A stretch of DNA of 64,000 bases from Arthrobacter sp. ISL-5 (GCF_018613835.1 NZ_JAGGPM010000012.1:62001-126000), one strand, 5' to 3'. Positions 47,919-56,607 are shown, counted from the stretch's first letter. A program made the numbers and translations. Notes: generated by a model from the sequence alone, not told the origin.

Positions 47919-49202
47919 TTACTTGAGGAGGTCCTCGATCTGCTTTTTAGCGTCGGCGAGGAGGGTTGCGGAGTCACCGCCGGCCACGGCCTTCTGCAGC
48001 ATGGGAACCAGTACCGTGTCTACGATCTGCTGCCACTTCTCGGTAGCCGGCCGGGTGGCCGTGGCTTTCCCGTTGAGGGTTTCGATCAGCGGACCGAAGC
48101 TTTCGTAGCCTTCCTTGTCCTGGTACTTCTCAAAAGCTGAGATGCGCGAGGCCAGACCGAGGCTGGATTCAATGCCCATGCTGTTGTTGTCATAGGCGCA
48201 CTTGATGAACTTCTTGGCTGCATCAGTGTTCTTGGTTGCCTTCGGGACTGTGAGGTACCAGGGTCCCGGGACGCCCCCGATGCCGGCAGATCCGGCGATC
48301 ATGGGAGCTGCTCCCACTTTGCCGGCCACCGGTGAGTCCTTGGGGATCTGCCGGTAAGCGTGGGCCCAGAAGCGGGTCATTGCGGTCTTGCCCTGGTTGA
48401 ACAGGTTTTGGGCGGCAGCCCAGTCGACCTGCGCGGCACCGGACGGAGCGGACTTGGTGAGGCTGACGTAGAAGTCCAGGGCCTCCTTGTGCGCGGCGTT
48501 GTCGATGACCACTTTGTTGTTTTCGTCCAGGATCATGGGCGAGCCGGCCTGCAGAACGTGGGCCAGCCATTCGGTTTCTACACCGCCCTTGACGTCGGTG
48601 CCGTACATGCCGTCCCTGGTGAAGAACTCGGAGATGTCCTGGTACTGCTTCCAGGTGCTGGGTGCGGCGAGTTCGTAGCCGTACTTGGCCTGGAAGTCGG
48701 CCTTGTTCTTGGCATCCTCGAAGAGGTCTTTGCGGTAGAGGATGATTTCGGCGTTGGTCCAGGCGGGCAGGCCGATGAAGTGCCCGTCCACGTTCGCTTC
48801 CTTCACGAGGGCGGGGAAGATGTCCTTCTTGGCCTCGTCGGTGAAGATTTCATCGATGGGCTGGACAGCATCCTTGAAGCTGGGCAGCCAGACGGAGTCC
48901 AGGGCTGCTACGTCAAAGGAAACGGTGCCGGAGGAGAACTCGCTGGAGAGCCGGTTGAACATGCCGTCGTAGGGCAATTCGACAAAGTTCACGTCGACAC
49001 CGGCGTCCTTCTTGCACTGCTCGGCGACGCCCGTCAGCTCGGCGTGGCCGCCGGCCTCGACCAGGACGTTGACGGTGCTGGTGCCGGCGCTACCCGACGT
49101 TGCCGCCGGGCCCCCTGCGCCGCACCCGGCGGCCGCCAGGGCGACGACGGTGCAGATGCCGCCGATGGTGGCGAACCTGTTGATGGTCTTTCGAGTGGAC
49201 AT
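47919..49202 (-). CDS. ABC sugar-binding lipoprotein
   Basis: A 427-residue extracellular solute-binding protein. An N-terminal signal with the lipobox AAAGC (about Cys27) anchors it outside the membrane. It has the usual two-lobe fold with ALDSVWLPSFKD, GLPAWTNAEIILYRKDLF and PGPWYLTVPKATKN. As the first gene of the operon it defines the imported sugar; the context argues for a difructose anhydride or short fructan. The 17-bp palindrome and TTGACA promoter lie just upstream. Confidence 0.9.
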   Translation of the reverse strand: MSTRKTINRFATIGGICTVVALAAAGCGAGGPAATSGSAGTSTVNVLVEAGGHAELTGVAEQCKKDAGVDVNFVELPYDGMFNRLSSEFSSGTVSFDVAALDSVWLPSFKDAVQPIDEIFTDEAKKDIFPALVKEANVDGHFIGLPAWTNAEIILYRKDLFEDAKNKADFQAKYGYELAAPSTWKQYQDISEFFTRDGMYGTDVKGGVETEWLAHVLQAGSPMILDENNKVVIDNAAHKEALDFYVSLTKSAPSGAAQVDWAAAQNLFNQGKTAMTRFWAHAYRQIPKDSPVAGKVGAAPMIAGSAGIGGVPGPWYLTVPKATKNTDAAKKFIKCAYDNNSMGIESSLGLASRISAFEKYQDKEGYESFGPLIETLNGKATATRPATEKWQQIVDTVLVPMLQKAVAGGDSATLLADAKKQIEDLLK

Positions 49203-49256
49203 CGCTGTCGACTCACTTTCTCTCGAACGGAAATGGCGAGAATCTGGGGTGAAAAA

Positions 49257-49273
49257 TCGTTTTGCTAAAACGA
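49257..49273. promoter_or_regulatory. Candidate LacI operator
   Basis: TCGTTTTGCTAAAACGA is a perfect palindrome of 7-base arms and a 3-base centre. It lies just downstream of the predicted -10 and about 55 bases before the binding-protein start, a repression position for the LacI regulator of the locus. Confidence 0.75.
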
Positions 49274-49283
49274 CTTGGCATTC

Positions 49284-49313
49284 ACACTAAGACCACTTCT
49301 TGGAAAGTGTCAA
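49284..49313 (-). promoter_or_regulatory. Promoter of the fructan operon
   Basis: Read on the minus strand: -35 TTGACA (49313-49308), an 18-base spacer, then TAGTGT (49289-49284) as -10. The palindromic operator overlaps the expected start of transcription. Confidence 0.6.
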
Positions 49314-49614
49314 GCGTCACATCAGCCGACATTCCACCTATTGACGGCCGGGGGCAGTAAGCCCTAACGTGATCCCGGACCGGCGAAAAACCGTTTTGGC
49401 AACTTTGGCAGATCGCGCACCTGCGCAAGCAACATCAGTGTTCCGCCGGGTCAGGCCTTCCCACAGAGCTCAATGAAGGAGTTTAACGCGCAAGCCCACC
49501 CCCAGCATCCCGCCCGCAGAGCAGTGCTTCGAGCAGTGCTTCGAGCCGTGCGCACTACCGGAGCGGACCACCAACACAGCCACCGCCGAGGGCGACCAAC
49601 ACCCCGCAAACAGG

Positions 49615-50457
49615 TCAGTTCCACTCGCCGCGGCTTTGCAGCACTTCCTTGAGCAGGTCGGCGCGGTCCGTAACGAGGCCGTCCACGCCGAGGTCCAGCA
49701 GCCGGCGCATCTCGGCAGGATCGTTGACGGTCCACACGTGCACGTACAGCCCGAGTTCATGGGCGCGGCGGACATATCCCGGCGTCACCACGGGAACGGA
49801 CTTGTAGCTGACCGGCACCTGCAGGGCGTCCACGCCGCCCAGCACACGGCGCAGCGCGGCCCGCACCAACGAGCCCAGCGCCGGAACGGCCAGCAGGGGC
49901 CCCAGCACGAAAACCAGGGCGTTGGCGACGATCCCTGCCGAGGACGCCGTGCGGCGGCTGAGCAGCTTCAGCACCGCCCGCCGTCGGAGGTCCGAGAAGC
50001 TTGCGATCAGCACCCGGTCATGGACGCCGTGGCGTTCGATCGCGGCGGCGAGGCTGCGCACGGAGCGCCAGTCCTTGACGTCAAGGTTGAACCGGGTGTC
50101 CGGGAGGGCCGCCACGAGATCATCGAAGGTCGGTACCGGATCCGTCCCGCGGATCCGGGCCCGTGATACCTCTTCCGCGCTGAGGCCGGAGATCCGCCCG
50201 ATGCTGTCCGTGAGCCGGTCCAGCGAGGGGTCATGGAAGAGGAGCAGCACGCCGTCGGCCGTGGTGTGGACGTCCGTTTCGACGTACCGGCAGCCGAGTT
50301 CGACGGCGGCGCGGAACGCAGCCATCGAGTTCTCCAGGCCTTCGCGGGAAAATCCGCGGTGGGCCATGGCGATTGGCCGGCCCGCACCGGGAACATCCCC
50401 GGCATCAGGACCGGCCAAGGTCCCTGCAGCGGAGAAGAAAGGCAGCGGTTCGGTCAC
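49615..50457 (-). CDS. Glycerophosphodiester phosphodiesterase
   Basis: A 280-residue GDPD that hydrolyses deacylated phospholipids to glycerol 3-phosphate and an alcohol. The family motifs AHRGFSREGLENSMAAF, ETDVHTTADG and LFHDPSLDR supply the metal and catalytic histidines. A hydrophobic stretch (about 180-205) lies in the middle. No signal peptide, so a cytoplasmic or membrane-associated enzyme. GTG 50457 is used. It is downstream of nothing obvious and faces the operon boundary. Confidence 0.9.
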   Translation of the reverse strand: MTEPLPFFSAAGTLAGPDAGDVPGAGRPIAMAHRGFSREGLENSMAAFRAAVELGCRYVETDVHTTADGVLLLFHDPSLDRLTDSIGRISGLSAEEVSRARIRGTDPVPTFDDLVAALPDTRFNLDVKDWRSVRSLAAAIERHGVHDRVLIASFSDLRRRAVLKLLSRRTASSAGIVANALVFVLGPLLAVPALGSLVRAALRRVLGGVDALQVPVSYKSVPVVTPGYVRRAHELGLYVHVWTVNDPAEMRRLLDLGVDGLVTDRADLLKEVLQSRGEWN

Positions 50458-50490
50458 CTTCGAAGCGTAGCGGAGGGCCCGGGTTCCCGG

Positions 50491-50733
50491 TCAGCCCGGG
50501 AGGATCTCCACGCCGTCGCCGCAGTGCAGCAGCGTGCGGCCGCGGCCGCCGTCGAGGTCCACCCACACCACCGTGTGATCCGCCGTGACCGCAGTAATGA
50601 GCCCGCCGGTTTCGAATCCCGGACTGAGCCGCACGGTGACGCGGTCGCCCGCACGCAAGGCGGACCAGTGCGCATCCGGCTCCGCGCGGCGCAACGGAAT
50701 ATCGGCCGCGCTGACTGTCTTGTTCCTGGCCAC
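50491..50733 (-). CDS. Small conserved hypothetical protein
   Basis: An 80-residue soluble protein, probably a small SH3-like beta-barrel: VTVRLSPGFETGGLITAV, TVVWVDLDG and GRTLLHCGDGVEILPG look like regular strands. It may be co-transcribed with the GDPD gene 33 bases downstream. The start has no decisive ribosome site. No domain name comes to mind. Confidence 0.55.
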   Translation of the reverse strand: MARNKTVSAADIPLRRAEPDAHWSALRAGDRVTVRLSPGFETGGLITAVTADHTVVWVDLDGGRGRTLLHCGDGVEILPG

Positions 50734-50849
50734 GACGTCCCCTATCGCTCACACACATCAATCATCAGACGCGCCCACTCTAGGGTGCGAACGTGAACGT
50801 GAGTTGACCGCCAGCTGGGAGAACGGTGGCAAGCCGGCAACGGCAGTGT

Positions 50850-51668
50850 TTACGGCAGCCTGACGCCGAGCGCCGCGAGCTTTTCCTCGAGAATCTGGGC
50901 CACGCCGTCGTCGTCAAAGTGCGGCGCCTGCTGCCCGGCGGCGCGGATCGCCTCCGGGTGGCCGCTGGCCATGGCGTAACCGTGGCCCGCCCAGCGGAGC
51001 ATCTCGATGTCGTTCGGCATGTCACCGAACGCCACGACGTCGGCGGCTTCGATCCCCAGCGAGGCGGCATACTCCGCCAGCGTGACGGCCTTGTTGATGC
51101 CCGGGACGGACAGCTCCAGCATGGCGATGGTGGGCGCCGAATGCGTGACGGTGGCGAGGTCCCCGACGGCGGGTGACACCTCGGCCAGGAAGTCGTCCGC
51201 GGTGCCTTCACGGACAATCGCCAGGAATTTGACGACGGCGTCATCCGCCGTGAGTGTGTCAGCCAGCGGCGCCGGCGTGAACTCGGAAAGAAGCTCGCTG
51301 GAGCCGTTTTCGATGAAGCCGGGCTCGAGGTGGAAGCCGGTCAGGGTTTCCGCGGCGAAGAGGGCCGTGGGCCGCAGTTTCTTGATGATCCGGCGGACTT
51401 CAAAGACGTCATTGAGGGCCATGGTCCGGGCGGAAACCATCTTGTCCGCCTCGAGGTCCCACACCACGGCACCGTTGGAACAGATCACCGTCCCAGTATG
51501 GCCCAGCTGCTCTTCGAGCGGATGCAGCCAGCGCGGCGGGCGTCCGGTGACGAAGACGAGTTCGACGCCGGCCCCCCGGCAGGCGTGGAAGGCCCGGATG
51601 GTGCGGTCACTGATTTTCCCATCGTGCCCAAGGATCGTTCCGTCTATGTCACTTGCTACCAACCGCAT
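50850..51668 (-). CDS. HAD-family phosphatase, Cof type
   Basis: A 272-residue phosphatase with nucleophile motif ASDIDGTILG, the C2 cap, and C-terminal FGDMPNDIEML. Same group as the product of the HAD gene at 20798-21643 but only distantly similar, not a recent duplicate. Substrate unknown; sugar phosphates are typical. It ends about 115 bases before the small conserved gene on the same strand. Confidence 0.88.
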   Translation of the reverse strand: MRLVASDIDGTILGHDGKISDRTIRAFHACRGAGVELVFVTGRPPRWLHPLEEQLGHTGTVICSNGAVVWDLEADKMVSARTMALNDVFEVRRIIKKLRPTALFAAETLTGFHLEPGFIENGSSELLSEFTPAPLADTLTADDAVVKFLAIVREGTADDFLAEVSPAVGDLATVTHSAPTIAMLELSVPGINKAVTLAEYAASLGIEAADVVAFGDMPNDIEMLRWAGHGYAMASGHPEAIRAAGQQAPHFDDDGVAQILEEKLAALGVRLP

Positions 51669-51719
51669 GCTGCCAGTCTACGTGGGCACGGAGGGGCGCC
51701 CGGCCGCCGTCGTCCAGGG

Positions 51720-51765
51720 TCACGGGGTGCGCCTCGCTTCACGGGGTGCGCCTCGCTTCACGGGG
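51720..51765. repeat. 19-bp tandem repeat at the end of a LacI gene
   Basis: TCACGGGGTGCGCCTCGCT occurs at 51720-51738 and 51739-51757, followed by a third partial copy TCACGGGG at 51758-51765. The last copy contains the stop codon of the LacI gene, so part of the gene's end was duplicated. Confidence 0.85.
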
Positions 51766-52792
51766 CAGAGGGCGGGTGGCTGGTGGATCCCCGTATCTGC
51801 AGTTCGCTGGACACAAGATGCAGTCGGCGCGGCAAGTCAGGGCTTCCGATGCGTTCGAGAATGAACCTGCCTGCCTGGACTCCGACGGCGAGGTTGCCGT
51901 TGTCCACCGATGTCAGGGAGAGGTGGCGGATCCGCGCGAGGTACGTGTTGTCATACCCCACCAGCGAGACGTCCCCCGGCACGGCAAGGCCGTGGTCGGC
52001 CGCAGCCGAAAGGGCGCCGATGCAGGCGACGTCGTTGAAGGCGAAGATTGCCGTTGGCCGGTCGGGGCCGGCCAGAAGGCGGTCGGCGGCCGCGAAGCCG
52101 CTTTCCTCGCTCATGCCGCCCGACACGACCCGGGGTTCCAGTCCCGCAGCCTTCATCGCATGCTCGTAGCCCGCCCGCCGGCGCCTGCCGATCTCGTCGG
52201 GGCCCTGCAGATGCGCGATGAGCTTGTGGCCGAGGGCCAGCAGGTGCTCGGTTGCCTTCCGCGCGCCGGCTTCGTCGTCGTTGACCACGATGTCCACGCC
52301 CGGCAGGGCAGGGTCAAGTGTTCCTGCCAGAACGACCGGCACAGCTGCGGCAGCTGTTTCGATGGCGGATGATTCCGTGGTGGTTCCTACCACCACGAGC
52401 CCGTCAATACGCTGTTCGAGCAGGGCTTCCACGGAACGCCGGCCCACCCTGCGGTCCGTGTAGGAGTCCGCCAGGATGGGTGAAACTCCGGCTGCGTGCA
52501 GTGAGGCGGTCAGCCCCTCCAGGAGTTCGACGAACCAGGGGTTACGGAGGTCGTTCAGCAGGACTCCGACCGTGCCGGTGCGGGGCATCGAGAGCCCGCG
52601 GGCCAGCTTGTTGGGGCGGTACCCCAGTTCCTCCATCGCCTGCAGCACCGCCCGGCGCCGGCTTTCGCTGACGTTCCCGGAACCCTGCAGGACGAGGGAG
52701 ACCAGCGACTTCGATACCCCGGCGCGGGTGGCGACGTCACGGATGGTGGGCCTGCTGGCGGGCGTGCCGCTCGCGGCGGACGGGTGGGTCAC
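51758..52792 (-). CDS. LacI-family regulator beside two Gfo/Idh genes
   Basis: A 344-residue regulator with helix-turn-helix IRDVATRAGVSKSLVSLVLQG. GTG 52792 is preferred over ATG 52813 because GAGAGGAG lies six bases upstream of it. Its stop sits in a 19-bp tandem repeat. Divergent from the Gfo/Idh genes, with a palindrome between, so it probably represses them. Its ligand is unknown; a sugar or polyol is likely. Confidence 0.9.
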   Translation of the reverse strand: MTHPSAASGTPASRPTIRDVATRAGVSKSLVSLVLQGSGNVSESRRRAVLQAMEELGYRPNKLARGLSMPRTGTVGVLLNDLRNPWFVELLEGLTASLHAAGVSPILADSYTDRRVGRRSVEALLEQRIDGLVVVGTTTESSAIETAAAAVPVVLAGTLDPALPGVDIVVNDDEAGARKATEHLLALGHKLIAHLQGPDEIGRRRRAGYEHAMKAAGLEPRVVSGGMSEESGFAAADRLLAGPDRPTAIFAFNDVACIGALSAAADHGLAVPGDVSLVGYDNTYLARIRHLSLTSVDNGNLAVGVQAGRFILERIGSPDLPRRLHLVSSELQIRGSTSHPPSAP

Positions 52793-52827
52793 GGTAACTC
52801 CTCTCGGTGCCATCTCAGCCTAAGGGG

Positions 52828-52868
52828 TTGACGGCTTCGTCCCGTTTCACTCATTATGGACCGGTCCA
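52828..52868 (+). promoter_or_regulatory. Promoter and operator of the Gfo/Idh operon
   Basis: TTGACG (52828-52833), 18 bases, then CATTAT (52852-52857) form a good promoter for the plus-strand genes. The perfect 12-bp palindrome TGGACCGGTCCA (52857-52868) overlaps the transcription start region, as in LacI repression. Confidence 0.75.
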
Positions 52869-52896
52869 AGGAAATTCCAAGGAGGGAAGAATCTTC

Positions 52897-54081
52897 ATGA
52901 GCGCACCGCACACACGACAGTTGCTGGCCGGCATGGTGGGAGGCGGGTCCGGGGCGGACATCGGCAAGACCCACCGCTCCGCCATGCGGCTGGACGGCCA
53001 GTTCGACCTGCGGGCCGGCGTCTTCGGCCGCGAACAGCGCCAGGCTGCGGTGCTGGCCGGCCAGCTGGGCGTGCCGGAGGACCGCGTCTACCGGGACTAC
53101 CGGCACATGGCCGAAGCCGAAGCTGACCGCGAGGACGCCGTGGACGTCGTTGTTGTCGCCACGCCCAACGACAGCCATTTCGAGATCGCCCGGACGTTTC
53201 TCGAAGCGGGCATTTCGGTGGTGTGCGAGAAGCCGTTGACGCGCGATTCGGCCACCGCCGCGGAGCTGGTCCAAGTGGCCGCCGCCAACGGCGTGGTGCT
53301 GGCGGTCCCGCACTGCTACTCCGCCTATGCCATGGTGCGCCAGGCGGCCCGGATGGTCCGCGACGGCCGGCTGGGCAACATCACGTTCGTGGACGTGGAG
53401 CACGCTTCCGGCTGGGCCGCCACTCCGCTGGAGCAGCTCGGACACAAGCAGGCCGCCTGGCGCACTGACCCGGACATTGCCGGATTCCCCAGCGTTGTTG
53501 GCGATCTGGGCACGCATGCCTTCCACCTGCTGCGCTACATCACCGGGCTTGAGGCCGAGCGGCTTTCCGGGCGGCTGCACACGCTGGTGCCCGGAAGGCG
53601 CGTGTTCGACCACGCCACAGTCGAACTGCAGCTGACCGGCGAGGTTCCCGCCCGGCTCTGGGCCAGCATGGCCGCGACCGGCCACAACCACGGCCTGCGC
53701 ATCCGCGTCTTTGGCGACCAGGGAAGCCTGGAGTGGGATCACGAAGACCCCCACCACCTCAGGGTGCAGGACCTCGACGGGACCACGACCATCCTCACGG
53801 AGGGTCTCCGCACACTGTCCGAGGACGCGGCGCGCCTCACCCGCGTTGGCCTGGGGCATGCCGAAGGATTCCTCGAGGCCTTCGCCAACTTCTACCGCGA
53901 CCTGGCAGAGGAGCTGCGCGCCAGGCGGGATGGCACCCTGCCCGCAACGCGCGAGCTGAGCTTTCCCACCGGCGAGGACGGCCTCGCCGGCGTCAGGTTT
54001 GTCGAAGCCGTCGCGGCCTCCCACCACAACGATGCCGCCTGGGCCGTCCCGGCGGGCGCCGCAGAGAAAGCACGGGTCTAG
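52897..54081 (+). CDS. Gfo/Idh/MocA oxidoreductase
   Basis: A 394-residue NAD(P)-dependent dehydrogenase of the Gfo/Idh/MocA family. The N-terminal Rossmann fold starts LLAGMVGGGSGADIGKTH; the catalytic-lysine motif CEKPL and the GDLGTHAFHLLRYITG segment (Asp/His) follow. The start ATG is preceded by AAGGAGG at twelve bases. The stop is followed two bases later by the next Gfo/Idh gene, so both form one operon. Likely oxidises a sugar or inositol hydroxyl; exact substrate unknown. Confidence 0.88.
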   Translation: MSAPHTRQLLAGMVGGGSGADIGKTHRSAMRLDGQFDLRAGVFGREQRQAAVLAGQLGVPEDRVYRDYRHMAEAEADREDAVDVVVVATPNDSHFEIARTFLEAGISVVCEKPLTRDSATAAELVQVAAANGVVLAVPHCYSAYAMVRQAARMVRDGRLGNITFVDVEHASGWAATPLEQLGHKQAAWRTDPDIAGFPSVVGDLGTHAFHLLRYITGLEAERLSGRLHTLVPGRRVFDHATVELQLTGEVPARLWASMAATGHNHGLRIRVFGDQGSLEWDHEDPHHLRVQDLDGTTTILTEGLRTLSEDAARLTRVGLGHAEGFLEAFANFYRDLAEELRARRDGTLPATRELSFPTGEDGLAGVRFVEAVAASHHNDAAWAVPAGAAEKARV

Positions 54082-54083
54082 CC

Positions 54084-55148
54084 ATGCAACGCTTCGCACT
54101 CATCGGGGCAGGATTCATCGGATCCGTCCACGCCGCAAACCTTGCGGCCAACCTTCACGTCGACTTCCGTCTGGTTTACGACGTCGATCAAGACCGGGCC
54201 CAAACCCTGGCCGCAGCCCACGGCGCGCGGGCAGCCACCTCGCTGGATGAGGTGTTTGACCCCTCGGCCATCGACGCGGTCTTCATCGCATCCTCCACCG
54301 ATACGCATGCGCAGCACCTGCGCCGCGCGGCCGAGGCCGGCCTGGCGGTGCTTTGCGAGAAACCGATCGATCTGGACCTGGAGCATGCCCGGGAGACTGC
54401 CGCCTACGCCTCTGAGCGCGCGATTCCGGTGATGATGGACTTCAACCGCCGGTTCGACAGCGACTATGCCGAGCTCAAGCGGATTGTTGACGCCGGTGAG
54501 ATCGGCAAGGTTGAACTCATTCAGCTGTCCAGCCGCGGCCCCGCGATGCCGCCGCTGTCCTACATCGCCACGTCCGGCGGCCAGATGCGCGATCAGGCCG
54601 TTCACTTCTTCGACCTGGCCCGCTGGCTCACCGGCCTCGACCCGGTGGAGGTCTTCGCCACCGGATCCGCACTGGCCGAACCCCGCTTGGAGGAATACGG
54701 CGACGTTGACACCTCCGCCGTGACGCTCCGGCTCCCCGGCGGCGCCCTGGTGCAGATCGACTGTGCACGCCGCACCGGCTACGGCTACGACGAACGCATC
54801 GAGATCATGGGGTCCACAGGCATGGCCGAGGCGCGCCGCCACCGGACGGGCGCAGTATCCCGCTACCAGGCCGGGCGCGTCATCGACGACGGCCTGCACC
54901 CGGGCTGGTTCGAACGGGTCCAGCCCACCTACGCGGCCGCGCTCGCCCACTTCGTCGCGGCGTTGGACAAGTGCGCCCTGGGCGACGGCGCACTGATCGA
55001 GGGCGCACTGATCACCCCGTCGCTCGAGGACGGGCTGAAGGCCCAGGCCATCGCGGAGGCGGCCATGGCTTCGCTCCGCAGCGGACGAACCGAAACAATC
55101 AACTACGAACCCGTCCTGGTCCCTTCAGCGCTCCATGGATCGGCCTGA
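54084..55148 (+). CDS. Inositol 2-dehydrogenase-like Gfo/Idh oxidoreductase
   Basis: A 354-residue Gfo/Idh protein with IGAGFIGSVHAANLAA, CEKPIDLDLE, and the GGQMRDQAVHFFDLARWL segment typical of myo-inositol 2-dehydrogenases (IolG). It begins two bases after the previous Gfo/Idh stop and must be translated from the same mRNA. No other iol genes (iolE, iolB, iolC) are near, so inositol itself is not proven; scyllo-inositol or a sugar is equally possible. Confidence 0.82.
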   Translation: MQRFALIGAGFIGSVHAANLAANLHVDFRLVYDVDQDRAQTLAAAHGARAATSLDEVFDPSAIDAVFIASSTDTHAQHLRRAAEAGLAVLCEKPIDLDLEHARETAAYASERAIPVMMDFNRRFDSDYAELKRIVDAGEIGKVELIQLSSRGPAMPPLSYIATSGGQMRDQAVHFFDLARWLTGLDPVEVFATGSALAEPRLEEYGDVDTSAVTLRLPGGALVQIDCARRTGYGYDERIEIMGSTGMAEARRHRTGAVSRYQAGRVIDDGLHPGWFERVQPTYAAALAHFVAALDKCALGDGALIEGALITPSLEDGLKAQAIAEAAMASLRSGRTETINYEPVLVPSALHGSA

Positions 55149-55200
55149 TCACCGGCACGTTTTGTTCCGGCCCTCATGTCGTGGCGAATCGGGTGGGCCA

Positions 55201-55865
55201 CTACCTGCGGAGTATGTTCCGGAGGCTCTCCACGGTGACGGCTTCAAGCGACGTCACAAAGTGGCGGCCGGCGGCGGAGGAGGGCCGGACAACTCCCGGG
55301 ACCACCACGACTTCCATCCCGGCGGCCTGGGCACTTGTTGTGCCGCTGACGGAATCCTTCACAGCCACACAATTAGAGGGCTCAACGCCGAGGAGTTCGG
55401 CGGCCGCCAGATAGGGGGCCGGGTGGGGCTTTCCCTGCGGGACCATGTCACCGGCGACGACGGCGTGAAAGGTTCCGATGGGTGCTGCGGATGCCACGCG
55501 GGTGGCGACCGGGCTGAAGGCCATGGTGACCAGGGCCGAGGGTATCCGGGCCGCCGCTAGTTCAGCGAGGATCCTTTCGGCGCCGGGGAGCCACGGGATG
55601 CCCTCTTGGAGTTTCGCCACGACACGCCTGAGGAGCTCGCTGATGATCTCCTCGGCGGACAGGGGTACGCCGTGTTGCTGAAGTATGGCAGCGGAGACCT
55701 GCATGGCCTGCCCGACAGTGGAGCGGGCGTTGTCGGCGGTCCACTGTCGCCGTGCGTCTCCGCAAGATCCCGCTGGACAGCCATCCAGAACGGCTCTGTG
55801 TCAACCAGGGTGCCGTCCATATCCCAGAGAACGGCTTTGAGCTCATGCGGGTCCATTGAAGTCAT
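55201..55865 (-). pseudogene. HAD phosphatase (beta-phosphoglucomutase-like) with a frameshift
   Basis: The first part (from ATG 55865) has the nucleophile motif LLWDMDGTLVDTEP-like AVLWDMDGTLVDT and VQRDLAETHG. The rest continues in another frame from about 55748 with STVGQAMQVSAAILQQHGVPL, PWLPGAERILAEL and KPHPAPYLAAAELLG. A single base missing near 55748-55749 (HG-GQ-WTADNAR expected) explains the break. Last gene of the transporter/kinase/aldolase operon. Like the frameshift at 28035 it may be a true mutation or an assembly slip. Confidence 0.85.
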
Positions 55866-55909
55866 GGCCCCGACCGTCCTTTCGGAATTCCGGAGACCTG
55901 CTGCTGCGC

Positions 55910-56566
55910 TCATCCACCCACCGCGTTCCCGGCGACGGATGCGAGCAGATCCCGAACCGCGTCCGCCCCCTCGTCGGAGGAGAAGTCTGAGCTCAAGCCT
56001 ACGACGCTGACTTCGGCTGCGAGGTAGGTCAGCGCGGTGGCCGCCTTCATGCCGCCGGTGGCGACGAACTGCACGTCGGGGAAAGGTCCTTTCATGGCCT
56101 TGACCCAGTCGGGGCCGAGAACCGAGGCGGGGAAGGCCTTGAGCCAGGTGAGGCCGAAGGCCTTGGCGCGGAGGATTTCGCCCGCCGTGGCCACGCCCGG
56201 GAGGTGCGGCATGCCGCGGCGGATGCTCTCTTGGATGATTCCTTCATCCAGTCCTGGGGAGACTGTGAAAGATGCGTTGGCGGATGCCGCGGCGTCCAGT
56301 TGGTCGATTCTGATGATGGTGCCTGCGGCCACGGCCACGCCGCGTTCGGCGGCGGCGCTGGCCACTGCTGCCAGCGTGCGGACGGCTTCGGGGGTTTCGA
56401 TGGTGACTTCGACGTGCTGGACGCCTGCGTCCCAGGCCCGGGTGGCGGACCTGACTGCCTCGCCGGGTGTGAGGCCGCGGAGTACGGCGATGACCGGGAC
56501 CCGGAAGAAGTCGTCGTCAAACCAGTCGTGGAGCAATGTGTGGGCTGCCAAGGTGTTCTCTTTCAT
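55910..56566 (-). CDS. KDPG-type 2-keto-3-deoxy-phospho-sugar aldolase
   Basis: A 218-residue class I aldolase of the KDPG/KHG family. Glu53 in VEVTIET, Gly/Thr at 82-83, SPGL (103-106), PGVAT (123-127) and Schiff-base Lys143 in LKAFPAS are in the expected places, followed by ATGGM. It cleaves 2-keto-3-deoxy-6-phosphogluconate or -galactonate to pyruvate and glyceraldehyde 3-phosphate. Overlaps its HAD-phosphatase neighbour by four bases if the latter starts at 55913. Gene order with a PfkB kinase indicates a 2-keto-3-deoxy sugar acid. Confidence 0.9.
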   Translation of the reverse strand: MKENTLAAHTLLHDWFDDDFFRVPVIAVLRGLTPGEAVRSATRAWDAGVQHVEVTIETPEAVRTLAAVASAAAERGVAVAAGTIIRIDQLDAAASANASFTVSPGLDEGIIQESIRRGMPHLPGVATAGEILRAKAFGLTWLKAFPASVLGPDWVKAMKGPFPDVQFVATGGMKAATALTYLAAEVSVVGLSSDFSSDEGADAVRDLLASVAGNAVGG

Positions 56567-56607
56567 GTCGTGGTGCGGGGCGGTGTTTCCCCGGATCGCC
56601 GGTGCCG

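Larger units (their letters stand above)
49203..49614. other. Regulatory and spacer region upstream of the fructan operon
   Basis: 412 bases without a gene. Its left half holds the operon promoter and operator. A further short palindrome AAAACCGTTTT lies at 49387-49397. From about 49450 the sequence is the tail of the GDPD gene's neighbourhood and shows two nearly identical GCTTCGAGC(A/C)GTG units at 49524-49550. Confidence 0.5.

Noticed and set aside
49387..49397. AAAACCGTTTT as a second operator of the DFA operon
   Set aside because: Only an 11-base palindrome with a different centre and spacing; too little to claim.
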